From assembly GCF_019112545.1 (NCBI RefSeq), contig NW_025064886.1, positions 9,267-73,266 of the forward strand: 64,000 nucleotides of DNA, written 5' to 3'. Positions within the stretch are counted from its first letter, which is position 1, and every line of letters begins with the position of its first letter. Position numbers and translations under genes: made by a program. Source of the stretch: Guyanagaster necrorhizus (taxonomy: Eukaryota > Basidiomycota > Agaricomycetes > Agaricales > Physalacriaceae). This document shows, in pieces, positions 44,554-56,658 of the stretch. The notes below the pieces were generated by a model. The model was not told where the DNA came from. It saw nothing but the letters and a program-made list of their open reading frames with translations, and did no database searches.

Positions 44554-47446
44554 GCAATTCTACTGGATCGGCCAAGGACTTTCACAGTGTGCAAACAATA
44601 GCCACTAGCTGGACTAACAAGATTTCTGCAGTTACTCTCATGTCTACTATATCAGTGCATTTGAATATACTCCAGTCTTCTATTCTGCACACCAAAGAAT
44701 TGCCAAAAAAAAGAACTCAACTGCCTTCAGGCCAAACAGAGGCAGAGAGCCCCACTACTTGGCTCAAGCTATTTAACACTGAATAGACTTGGAGAGCCAT
44801 CAAAGATGCCAAAGATGAAGCTATAACAAAAGCCATGCTTAAAAATTAGGTATACCAGACACAGGTTGAAGAAGTCATCAATGAAATGATCAAAGAAATA
44901 AAAAGGAATGAATGATGTTGAGCCCTAGAATGACTGGACGAACTCTGAGAACCATGAAAGTTCATTCAACAGTCTAAAATACCTAGACAAGATCTACTCG
45001 TAAAAGCTCAGATCAAAACCCTCATATTCTGATCAACTCATGTGATGACAGCTCTAATCAACAGTAGCTGCACTGAGAGCTCGATCAATTATATCTTTGT
45101 CAACAGGCATAGGCTGGCTCAATTACTAAATTTATCGAGTTATAATTAACCATCAGTGATCATTCAGAACAGATTGACCTAGCAGTCACCAATCTAGGCA
45201 CAAAAAAAGTATTCCTTGGGCATGACTGGTTGATCAGGCACAATCCTTTAATCAACTGGAAAACCAGCAAAATAATCTTCACCCAGTACAAGTGCTAGAA
45301 ACTCCCATTCGAGTTACTGGACTAAAACCCTGAGAATTGATGGAATAAGGAGATGGAAGATGAGAAAACCATTCTGGCCATCAACTTACAATGTGAAATC
45401 CACATTTGTGCTGTCCACCATGCCAGTGATCTGGCTGCCAAGGCCAATGAGCACAAAGAGGAAAGAACCTTTGAAGAAATGGTGTCCAAATGAGCATGTG
45501 ACTTTAAAGACCTGTTTGAGAAGGAAAGCTTTAATGAGCTACCAGAACCAAAACTATGGGATTATGCAATTGAACTGATCCCAAATGCAAATGCCAACTT
45601 GGACTGCAAGACCTATTCTCTTGGCAATAATAAGCAGCAAGAGCTCAACAAGTTCCTGGACAAGAACTTGTCTAGTGGGTGAATCTGGCCATCTAAGTCT
45701 CTGATGGCTTCACTATTCTTCTTCATCAAAAAGAAAGATGGCAAACTCTGACCAGTCTAAGATTACCAGAAACTTAATGAGATGATGATCAAGAATCATT
45801 ACCCCCTTCTATTGATCTCAGAACTAATGGACAAGCTCTGAGGCACTAAATATTACACCAAACTCAATGTCCAGTGGGGCTATAATAATGTCTACATCAA
45901 GGAAGAAGATGAATGGAAGGCTGCCTTCAGGATGAATTGGGGGTTGTTCAAGCCAACAGTCATATTCTTCAGACTCACCAATTCTCCAGCAACTTTCCAG
46001 TGGATGATGAACAACATCTTCAAGGATCTCATCTCCACTGAGAAAGTCACCATTTATCTTGATGACATTCTGATCATGTCAAAGACAAAGGAGGAGCATA
46101 GAAAGCTAGTATGACAAGTACTAGCTCTTATGAGAAAGTACAAATTGTTTCTCAAAGTGGAGAAATGTGAATTTGAGGTACTTGAAACTGAATATCTTGG
46201 AGTCATAATCAGTGAAGGCAGCATCTGAATAGACCCCATCAAGATAGCCAGAGTAGCAGAATGGCCAGAATCAGTCAAAAAGAAGGAGTTGCAGTCATTC
46301 CTCAGATTCACAAACTTTTACTGGTGCTTTATTCATGACTACAGCAAAATCATGCAACTAATGACACAGCTGACTGGCAATGCTCCCTAGATCTGAAGAC
46401 CCTCTCAACAAACTGCCTTCAATAACCTCAAATGGCAACTAGCTAAGGATGTCATGCTTGCCATCCCCACTCAAAAAGGGAGGTTCCAAGTTGAGGCCAA
46501 CTCTAGTGAAGGAGCCATTGGGGCCATACTTTCTTAGAAACAGGAGGGAAAGTGGTGCCTGGTTGCATTTCTCTCCAAAGTGCTTACTATCACTGAATGG
46601 AATTATGAGATCTATGACAAGGAGTTGCTTGCCATCATGCTAGCCCTGAAAGAATGGCAACACTATCTGATCGAAGCCATGGAAGTTTTTGAGATCTGGA
46701 CAGATCATCAAAATCTCTGATACTTCTAACAGTCCCAGAAACTAAATCACTGACAAGCCAGATGGATCACTGAACTCAGCCAATACTAGTACATGCTCCA
46801 CCACAAAGTAGGCATAGCAAACAAAAAGGCTGATCTCCTTAGTTGAGAGGTGGATCATAATCAAGGGAGTATGGACAATTATAGAGTAATACTACTAAGG
46901 CCTGAACATTTCAGGGCTATGATGATGCCAACCAAAGAAGAGATCCATGATTGTATCAAAAGTGTGACCTGAGACAACCACAAATGGGACCAACAAGTGG
47001 CCCCATCTTTTAACCATGAGCAGAGAATAATGAAGGAGGGAAGACTGATTTGATACAATGGGTGGATCTATATTCTCCAGGATCAAGAACTACACAGTGA
47101 AATTATTGCTATCTGCCATGACCATGCAACTGCTAGCTATCTCAGCATTGCCAAAACCAAGAAGTTGATACTATAGGAGTACTGGTGGTCTAAAATAGGC
47201 AATGATATTACTGCATACATCAAAGCATGTGAAATCTACTAACAGAGCAAGTCATCAACACAGGCTCAGGCTGCACCACTCCACCTGAATAAGGTTCTGT
47301 CATCACTATGGACCTACATTTCTATCGATATGATCACTGGACTTTCAGACTGCAGTGGCTATGATGCAATCCTCATCATAGTCGATTAATTCTTAAAAGT
47401 GATTATTCTGATTATCTGCTCAATGGAATTGACCTCTGAAGAGTAG
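44520..47446 (+). pseudogene. pol: A7 Pol remnant, protease to integrase N-terminal half
   Basis: Linker SNSTGSAK; protease with ALINSSCTESSIN near 45,060; RT with YLDD kept (46055-46066) and LIMSKTKEEH; RNase H with AIGAIL near 46,520; then [22 protein letters not shown]; integrase zinc-binding region with ICHDHAT near 47,110; integrase core up to MELTSEE at 47,440. Stops are few compared with A5. Cut by S3, continuing at 33026 downward on the other strand. Confidence 0.88.
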
Positions 47447-48862
47447 TGATATGCAGGCTACATGTCCAGCCCTATAATTTGCAAATTCTGCATAACACAC
47501 TAGAATATGCTAGTAACTGAGAATCATTAGCCAGTAGAGAACTATGGCTGAGGCTCTGAGCTGATAGTCATGCTAGTCACTAATACTAAGTCCAAAAGGG
47601 ACTTTGTAAAATAACATGGCCTAAGGATAAAAATCCTAAGTCAGGTTTAAACTTAGAAAAGTTTGGCACCACACCTTGGAAAATACTAAGTCCAAGTTGA
47701 ACTTAGAAATAGTACCTCAAATAGAGCCAATTCTACATGCCACTAAGATGAGTATATTCTAAGACAGCTAGGGGTATAATACCATAGCCAGTTGTGGAGT
47801 ATTGAGTAGAGATAGCATCATCCAGAAGCAGTAAGAAGAGAGACCTAATGATCTGTGGCTAGCACTATGAGTTTTGACTCAAATGCCTAAGTCCAAATTT
47901 TCTAGGTATCAGATGACCTAAGGGACTTAGAATTGAGAGGAATAGAGTGGATAGAACTGGTTGACCAGGCCTGACCAGGTCTGATCAATTGAGCTACTAA
48001 GAATAACTCAGAGGATTAAAACTCTGAGTAGACAGAAAGGAGTTAGGTACCCACAGGCACTGTAGGCTTAAAATAAAGCTGTCTGATGGCCAGGCAGGTC
48101 TGGGCAAGCCTAGGGGGGTCCAGGAGTGCTGCCATTCTGGAATAATGGCATGATTCAGCTTTGAACAGGAGAAATATTATTTTAAATACTTTATTTATAG
48201 ATTCTGTACCTGTTGTTGGTGTATAAAAGAAGGGAATGGGAGGGAAATAGCAAGCAAGCGACCCACCCCTGCATTCAGGCCTTCTAGCCCACTGTAGCTA
48301 GTCCCTGGGACAACAGATTTTGAGTTCTGCTTTGACTTAGTGATTTATTTAAGTTGCTTTGTCACTTAGAGAGAGAATTAGATTGGAATAATAACTATAT
48401 TTTGGGTTTTGAATTAATTTGGGTTTCAAACTATAAGGGTTTCAGCATCAGAATACAAGTTCTTTGGTTTTGAGGACTGCTAGCCAGCCAAGAGTGCAGC
48501 TAGTCAAGCCTAAGTGCTTGATAGACTTAGTATTTGGGTTTTAGAGTTCATTGGGTTTTGGAATATTCTAAGTTGATTTGGAGTGCAATTTGACATTGAT
48601 TCTAAGTCCTAATTATACTTAAACATTGCTATAAACTACTCTCACAAGTATTACATCTTTGAAAGCAAGATAGAGTTAAGTAACTGTCTTTATTGACTGT
48701 TTCTTTGATTTTACTTAAGACTGCAAGAGTGCTTCTATCATACTTGAAACAACTGACCTCAACTGTATTTGATGATTGTGTATTGAGTGGTTAGATGTTG
48801 GTGTTTGAGAGTTCATTCCTCATTCACTTCTCTTAGTCACTTAGCTGTTACCAAGCACATCA
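47447..48862 (+). repeat. S3: repeat S, 1416 bp, right inversion boundary
   Basis: Reverse-orientation twin of S2. TGATATGCAGGC to AAGCACATCA. TATAAAAG at 48222-48229 suggests transcription rightward. Left flank GTAG (47443-47446, reverse of CTAC) is A7 integrase; right flank is A8 pol. Confidence 0.8.
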
Positions 48863-49800
48863 GTGAACTGCTCAAAGGTGTATTTCTCTTTGAAGATCAA
48901 TAGCAAGGATAGTCTCTCTATCCTCCATCTCTTCATCCTACCAATCTTCTGGGTCTTCATCAGATAACTTGAATAGAATCTTTTAGCACTGGCATCTTGC
49001 AAATGTAATCTTCCTGGTCTTCCAGTTGATTAACAGATTATGACATATCAACCAGTCATGACCAAGGAAGACTTCTTTGGTCCTGAGATCTATTACAGCC
49101 AGATTGATTCATTTGGAGTAATCACCAATTGTGAGCCTGAGCTCAATGAATTTAATAATTAAACTGGCTTGGTTCTTGGTCTTGTCTGCATTGTAGACTG
49201 AGGCAGGAGCCACAGTAGTTCTGGTGGAGAGTCCATATTGTTTAACAAAAGTTCAGTTGATCAAACTTTCTGTATATCCACTATCAAGTCGGGCTGACAC
49301 CACATGTTTTGAGTGATTTGTCAGTATCTTGACTTGGGCTTTGATGAGGAGGTCTCACCCAGGCATCTTGGACTGTCAGATGAACTTCCATGGTCCTCAT
49401 AGTTCATCAAGCCATTTCAGAGCTTGGCATCTTTCTGCCTCTTTTATTCCTTTGATTGCTTCATCAATGACTTCTTTCACCCTTGTTTTGTGGATCCAAT
49501 TTCAAAGTATGGCTTTTACTGCTTCTTCATTTTTGGCATCTTTGATAGCCTGCCACATCCATTCAGTGTTGAATGGTTTGAGCCATGTGATAGGGTCCTC
49601 TGCCTCTGTTCAGCCTGTAGGCATTTGAGTTTCCTTCTGCAATTCTTTGATGTGCTTATTCATAACTCAGAGTATATTCAAATGTGTAAATAAAGTAGGC
49701 ATAGGCATAACTACAGAGATACTATTAGTCCAGCTAGCAGCTATGGTTTGCACACTGTAAAATTCTTTAGCCAGTTCAGTGGAATTGCTCACTGGCTGGC
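48863..49800 (-). pseudogene. pol: A8 Pol N-terminal piece with protease
   Basis: Minus-strand reading from the SNSTELAKE linker at about 49,790: QTEAEDPITWLKPFNTEW, protease near 49,280 (DSG region altered), GHDWLICHNLLINWKTR and FARCQC text near 49,000, ending at S3 in the H-rich stretch after the ETILAIDL motif. Confidence 0.82.
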
Positions 49801-51580
49801 TTCATCTTTTACTTTCTCTACTTTGGTCTCATTGCCAAGCTCCTTTTCTTCCTTTTGGAGATTGGCAATTTGCATTCTGATGTCTTTGTGTGTTCTCTTC
49901 TCCTTTGGACAATCCTTCACCATGTGGCTCTTCTGACTACAACTGAAGCACTTGCCTTCTTTCTTCATCTGGTCTATGTCCATTGGCTTCCCTTATCTCA
50001 TATATGTGGTTCCAGTTCCTGTCTTCTGTATAACATAGGTGGGGGCTATTGAGGATCCTGATGTTTTTCCAGCAGTTGTCTCTGATGATTTAGAGTTATT
50101 CAGAATTGACAGAGTCAACTTCTTCAAATAGTCTTGCAGTGTCAATGATTCCACTTTCTGCCTTTGACACTCCTTGTACATTTTGATGATTTATTTCTTC
50201 CACTCATCATATCCAACTGGCATCAGGGCTTTAATGCTGATTGCTGAAATCATTGTGATGTATAAGAAGGGGACCTCTCTCTTGAGGGCCTTGACCATGC
50301 AGCCATCATTGGCCATGTCATCTCAAATGCCAGTGAGTTTGGTGAGTCATTCCAGCTTGTCAAAATAGTCTGTGGCTGCCTTATTGCCCATTTTATATTC
50401 CTTGATCTTTTGTTTATGTACTTCTTGCACTGCCAGATCAATAAATTTGTTATAGAGCATTTGTTTGAAGACAGGCCATGAGAGATATCGGTAGTGCTCC
50501 TGAGTCAATGATTGGAAGTTTGAGGAGATAAGAATCCACTATATCTTCATTTTCTCCTCAAGATAGGAGGCAGCAAAAACTACCTTATTTATATCTCTAG
50601 GTAGCCTATGTAGACTTTGAAGTACTATTCACAGTCCATAAAGAATTAATCAATGTTGTCAGATGCCCTTTTAAAGAGGTGGGGTTTCTGCAAGAGATCT
50701 GAGCAGCACTGTAATACTGCTGCATCATTAGGTAGCATACCTATTGGGTTAGGCCAGTCTGAGAATGATGGTTGCCACCACTCTTGAGGTGGTCTGGGAA
50801 ATGAGTGGAGTGAGTTGTCATCAGTGACTAGACTTCTCTGTGGTAGCTCCTCTTTTCAGACTATGACCTCATCCTGAATGGTGAACCTGAGTCATACTGC
50901 TTTAGGGTCATTCCTGATTGGTTCTTTTCTGGCACCACTTCCACCTGCTTTATCAGAGAGGGGCTGAGCCTCTAACATTCTACTTCTCTTGCCAGTCCAT
51001 GGATTTCAGTATGAAGTCAGCAGATTACCAGACAGGACTTGGCTCTGGGATAGCTGAGTTGCCATGAAACAGGATGAGAGAGTGGAGTATGAGAACATAC
51101 TGCAGATAGACAGAGCTATATATATAGCTTGTTTTGGGGTGACTGAGGGTGTCTATAGCATTAGCTGTACTGATTCCAATATCTGATAAGCTGGTAGTCT
51201 CTGAATTTGGTCTTGAGAATGTCTCTTGTTGTATTGAATAGTAGCATAATCAGTTGCTGCATGTCTCAGAATTTCTGTTTTTTCATTAGACATAGACTGT
51301 AAATATAATTGTCCCATCTGCGATACTATCCAAGTAGTATTGTACTATAAAAGGTTTATCCCATGCAGGCAGAATTCCTGATACTCCTGCATCCTTGTCT
51401 CCTGTATTGCCTATCCCAATTCTTCTTTGTCAGTATCTTTTTGGAGCCCATAAGTGAGTTCTCTACCAGCACAAGGTGGATCACTGCTTTCAGTTTCCTC
51501 ATCCCTCTTGTTCTCATCACCCTCCTCTTTCTCAAAGAGGGAACCACTGAGCAGATCATAGAAACTCTCCTTGCTCTGTT
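49789..51580 (-). pseudogene. gag: A8 Gag remnant
   Basis: Zinc knuckle CFSCSQKSHMVKDC at 49909-49950 in a readable frame that ends at the TGA at 49789. The stop lies in GCCAGCCAGTG...CACTGAACTGGC, so the hairpin halves are preserved. Core and N-terminal acidic text (REGDENKRDEETES-like near 51,500) are present with stops and frame changes. Confidence 0.82.
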
Positions 51581-53073
51581 ATGGTCATGCTGTCGATCCA
51601 CTGTCCTGGCTGTGAACTGGGTCCAGCTATGGGGCTCAAAAAGTCTGAGGCATTGAGGTAAGTTAAAACTGGCTGACTCCTGATATTAGAGTCATACCTA
51701 TTTTCTCCTGTTATTCTCATCACCTTCACTTGCTCATAATAGAGCTGGATGTTTTTTTGGTATCTATTATCAAGAAGCTGTCTAACCACTCAGCTGCTGA
51801 GGAACCCTCAAAGAGCATGGGCAGAGATGTGGACAGTCCCAGGTACTCATAGTCTATAGTGCCCAAGGATGAACTTGTCATCATCAAAGATAGTGTCAGC
51901 ACTGGGGGTTCTTTGGAGAGGGGGATATTGTGGGATTGAGAGGTGTTGAGAGGGTCCTGAGATATTGTTCTGGCTAGGAGAGAGGCTCCTATCATTTCTC
52001 CTCCTGGCTTCATCTGCTGTGAGGACTTATGCATTTCTCCAGTAGAGCAGATCTCAGGAGTCAGAATCGGTGCTAGATTCCCTAAAGACCAAGGTCAAGA
52101 GTGAGTAGTCAGCTCAGACTAGTGCAAGTATAGATACAACCTTGGACCAGAGTCTACATCAGTTGGAGACATTAATCCTCTTTAGTCGAGCCCTTTTGAT
52201 AGCCCACTATTTCTCTTGATGCTGGCAGTTATGCTCTACAGCTCTTCTTTTCTGGCCCTGGAGGATGAGTCACTCTTCAAGCTCACTGTAAGGTGGCTGA
52301 AGAATACTTCACTGCCTCTGTTCTTCTTGTCTGAGGGCCTCATCATAATTAAAGAGGATGTTAAGGTCTCAAGTGAGGAAGAGTTGGTGAATGATTTCGT
52401 TTTTGTTTTTTCAGATCTGTCACTCATCACCAAGTCAGTCTGAGAGTGCTCTCCCCAACCCACTGCTGGTTCCAACTGAATAGTGGATGGAAGAGGCAGA
52501 GCTGTGAGACTGGCTTTGAGGTGTTGCACAGCAGGATCCTGCAGCCATTCTAGTGGGACTGAGGGAATCTCTGATACAGTTACTAATCTCAGGAGTTCGA
52601 GAGGTTCTGAAATGGTCAGAGAAGAGAGACTGCTGAAAGAAGTCCTCTGAGAGGTTCTCATTCTCATGGTTGGAGATGGGGGTTTGCTGTTAAGGGTTTT
52701 TGAACTCTGTGAGACAATCATTGCTGTTTCTGCTGGCTGGTCAAGAGAGGTATTGATGTCTTTCTTCTTCTTGATTATGTCTCTAATGCAAGCTGCTAGG
52801 TCCAGCTTCTAGTAAGAGGCTGATCAGAGGCTGGTGGAATGTTCATTGGGAGTCAGGAATGTCATAGAGAGACAGATCGGGGGTTATGTTTCAGAGGATC
52901 TATCATATGTATTGGAATTTGTTGTAGTGTTGGATTGCCCAGGTGGTAATTGAGTGATGTCTCCTGCCCAGCTGGATGATCACTAATAAGCCTAATAACA
53001 TTCTGATGATAGAAGAAAAGAGTTTGAAGAACTCTCGATCAAAGTTCAAGTCTGATAGTATAACTAAGAGCAT
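51556..53073 (-). pseudogene. A8 ORF1 remnant
   Basis: ATG at 53073, then DLNFDREFFKLFSSIIRMLLGLLVIIQL. The C-terminal frame reads QLLDNRYQKNIQLYYEQVKV, IAGPSSQPGQW and TITEQGEFL before the stop at 51556, matching A10. The alternative frame is open over 52236-52721 and 51726-52034, as in the other copies. Confidence 0.76.
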
Positions 53074-53130
53074 TCAGTTTCCTCCATGCTATAGTGCATG
53101 AGAAAAAGGAAGAGAAAGCTTTAAGCTAAT

Positions 53131-53589
53131 TATTAGACTCAAGCATCACATAAACAAATACACATGATAAACAACCTAGTCTTCTTGCACTTCAGGAGAT
53201 CAGCTGAGTTTACTGATGCATATTCTGATTGATGTGTCACAAGGCCTAAAGAATCAGCTTGAGGGTAGAATGAGATGAATAAACTTTAGCTTGAAGCTGG
53301 GGATTACCAGTGAGAGTGAGTGATCTTAAATACTGTACAAGATCTGCTAATAATACTATGATTAATTGTATGTTTCTTGGTCCATTGTGCCTATTATCCT
53401 AGGGTGTTGTTATTGTACATAATAGGCTGATTGTGCATCATTGGGCAATGCTGTTGCATTAAAGGACAATGACAGACTCAGCTAGTTGTAGTAACTAAGC
53501 TTTGTCTTATGATCCTAAGTGCTCATTCTAGTGCTTTAACTAAGCATAAATAGGGGTTATCTGAGAAGAGAAACAGAAAAATCATAATA
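53131..53589 (-). repeat. A8 5' LTR, 459 bp
   Basis: Starts TATTAGACTC (TGTTAG with G changed to A) and ends ATCATAATA. Beyond it, plus-strand pol of A9 begins. Confidence 0.88.
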
Positions 53590-56141
53590 ATTGCCAAAAA
53601 GAACTTAACCACTCAAGGGCCAAAAAGGGGGAGAGACCTCTACTGTCTGGCTCAAGCTCTTTGATACAGAATGGACTTGATGGGCTGTATGAGAAGGAAG
53701 AGAGAAAGAAGCTATGGCCATACTCAGAAACTGGATCCATAAAACTCAAACCAGTGAAGCAGATCATAAACTTGTAGAAGGATTATAGAAGGCAGGGTGA
53801 GAGAAAGCTCTGAAATGGTTAGATGAACTCTGGAGACCAAAGAAGTTTATTCAATGACAGAAAACCTATGGATGAGACCTCATGACCAAGGTGTAAATCC
53901 AGACCCTTATCAATCAGAAAGATTTCATGGTCATAGCTCTGATTGACAGTGGTTGTATAGGGAGTTCCATCAATTAAGCCTTTATCAATAAGCATCACCT
54001 CCTAACTAAGGCCACTGCAGCACTGATTCCCATCTACTATACTGATGGTATCAAAAATCAAGCTGGATTAATCACAGAATATGTGGAACTCTATCTGATG
54101 ATCAGAAACTATTCAGAGCAAATCAACCTCATCATCACAGAACTCAGAACCAGAGAACTATTCCTGGAGCATGATTGGCTCATCTGATACAACCTGCTTA
54201 TTAATTGAAAGATCAGATAAATCACTTTCACCTGGTGCTGCTGTCAGAAGATGTCATTCATACTCTCCAATGCAGACTCTGAGGATAAATAAGATGAAGA
54301 GATGGAGAATGAGAAAACAATCCTTGTGGTGGATTTTAAGGAAGCCCTACAGATATAGGCAGTTCATCATGCTAATGACTTAGCAGCCAAGGCAAATGAA
54401 GAGAAGAAGGAGAAGACATTTGAGGAAATGGTTTCCAAGTGGACAAGAGATTACCATGACCTCTTTGCTAAGAAAAGTTTTCATGAGTTGCCTGCATTCA
54501 AGCCCTGAGATCATATAATCAAATTAGTGCCAAATGCTAATGCTAATCTAGACTGTAAAATATACCCATTAGGGCACTACAAATAGCAAGAACTTGACAA
54601 AAAACTTCTCAAGAGAGCAGATCCAGTCATCAAAGTCTCTGATGGCATCACCATTCTTCTTCATCAAAAAGAAGAATGGTAAACTCTGCCTAGTACAGGA
54701 TTATCAGCATCTCAATGAAATGATGATCAAGAACTAGTATCCACTCTCTCTTATCTCAGAGTTAATGGACAAACTCCACAGAGCTCAGTTCTACACTAAG
54801 CTCAATGTCTGATGAGGGTATAACAATATGAGAATCAAGAAAGAAGATAAATGAAAGATGGCATTCAGAACCAATCAGGGATTGTTTGAACTCACAGTCA
54901 TGTTCTTTGGGTTGACCAACTCTCTAGCTATCTTTCAGTGGATGATGAATGATATCTTTAAGAATCTTATTGCCACAGAGAAGGTAATAATCTATTTGGA
55001 CAATATACTCATAATATCAAAAGACAGAGAGGAACATCAATGACTCATATGCCAAGTACTTGAGCTGATGAGAAAAAATAAGTTATTCCTTAAAGCTAAG
55101 AAGTGTGAGTTTGAAGTGTTGGAGACAGAGTATCTGGAGAGTATCATCAGTGAAGAAAGTATTCAAATGGATCCAATAAAGGTAGCCAGAGTAACAGAAT
55201 GGCCAGAACTGACTAAAAAAAAGAAATTACAGTCCTTCCTTAGTTTTATGAACTTCTACCACTGGTTCATATAGGATTATAGTGAGGTTGTATGATCTAT
55301 GATCCAGCTTACTGGAAACACACTCTGGATCTGAGGAGTATCTTAGCAATTGGCATTCAATAAACTCAAGCAATGACTAGCAGAGGATATAGTTTTGGCT
55401 ATCCTCAGCCAAGACAGGAAATTCCAAGTTAAGGCAGATTTTAGTGAAGAAGTGATAGGGGCAGTGCTATCATAGGAACAGAATGAGAAATAGAGACCTG
55501 TCATATTTCTCTCTAAAGTATTAACAATGACAGAGAGGAATTATGAGACCTACAACAAGGAGCTCTTAGCTATCATACTCATATTGGCAGAATGACAACA
55601 CTATCTTATCAAAGCCACCCAAGTCTTTGAGGTGTGAACTAATTATTAGAACCTCCAATACTTCTGACTTCCTCAGAAACTCAATCACTGACAAGCCTGA
55701 TGGGTAATGGAATTATCTGAGTACCAATACACACTCCATCACAAGGCTAGCTTGGCAAATAAGAAGGTGGATCTACTTAGTTGAAGGGCCAATCATGATC
55801 AGAGGAAAGAAGACAATGAAGAAGTAGTATTGCTCAAATCAGAGCATTTCTGCATAATGATAATGCCAATGGAGGAGGAGATACATGACAAGATTTGCAG
55901 TGCCATACAACAACTCAATTTGTGGGATTAGAGGATTGCAATATCTCTGAACCACAAATGCAGCATCTTCTGAGATCACAACTTTCTCTTCTATAATGGT
56001 CAACTCTATATCTCTCAAGACTGATCACTATGAGGGGAGATTATAGTAATGAGCCATGACTATGCAATGGCTGGATATCCAAGGATTGCTAAAATGAAGG
56101 AGTTAGTATTAAGAGAATATTAGTGGTCTAAGATAGCAAAG
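53590..56141 (+). pseudogene. pol: A9 Pol remnant, protease to integrase zinc-binding region
   Basis: Part of A9, whose gag side is missing beyond A8. Starts in the linker (LPKRT; TVWLKLFDTEWT), protease with ALIDSGCIGSSIN near 53,950, RT whose active site reads YLDN instead of YLDD (54,995), then YLESIISEESIQMDP, RNase H near 55,430, and the integrase N-terminal region near 56,050. Cut by A10. Many stops. Confidence 0.87.
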
Positions 56142-56601
56142 TGTTATGATTTTTCTATTTTTTTTCTTGATTAACCCCTATTTATACTTAGTCAGAGTGC
56201 TAAACACGAATGCTTAAAACTGTGAGATAAGACTTAGTCATCACAAGCAGCCAAGTCAGTCATTGTCTTTTGATGCAACAGTGTTGCCCAACAATGTACA
56301 ATCATTCTTTTATGTATGGTAACGATGCTCAAGGATAATGAGGACAAAGAATCTAACAATGCACAATTAGTAACAGTATATTTAGCACAAGGCTTGTATA
56401 GTACTTAAGAGGCTTACTCTTGCTGGTAAACCCCAGCTTTGAGCTAAAGTTTATTCACACTACTCTACTCTCGAGCTGATTCTTCTTGGCCTTATGACAC
56501 ACTGATTCAAAAGTGCATGAGTGGACTCAGATGACTGCTCAAAGTGTGAGGCAGCTTCTGTTTATCATGTGTTTCTGTTCATGTGATGCTTGAATCTAAC
56601 A
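56142..56601 (+). repeat. A10 5' LTR, 460 bp
   Basis: TGTTATGATTTTTC to ATCTAACA. Contains AGCTTTGAGCTAA; primer site TTAGCTCAAAGCT follows one base after the LTR, an exact complement. Confidence 0.92.
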
Positions 56602-56658
56602 ATTAGCTCAAAGCTGTCTCTTCTCTTTCCTCATGCTCATTAGTGTGGAGAAAACCAA

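Larger units (their letters stand above)
34443..47446. other. Inverted segment between repeats S2 and S3
   Basis: Reversing this 13-kb segment rejoins A7 integrase (CTAC duplication), A6 RT (GTTAT/ATTAT around A7) and A5 pol (CTTCT around A6), each with continuous coding sequence and correct orientation. The exchange points lie somewhere inside S2 and S3. The remaining outer flanks (A5 LTR at 34443 and A8 pol at 48863) do not match each other, so the ancestral right-hand S was already a recombinant or deletion product. Confidence 0.82.
48863..53589 (-). mobile_element. LTR retrotransposon A8, 5' part
   Basis: 5' LTR, ORF1, gag and the N-terminal part of pol. Everything after the protease region is lost at the S3 junction. 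Inserted at the start of A9 pol. Confidence 0.88.

Noticed and set aside
18736..47446. Interpreting each half element (A5, A6, A7) as an independent truncated insertion
   Set aside because: It would require three unexplained coincidences of matching target duplications and exact coding continuity across the halves. One inversion explains all of them.
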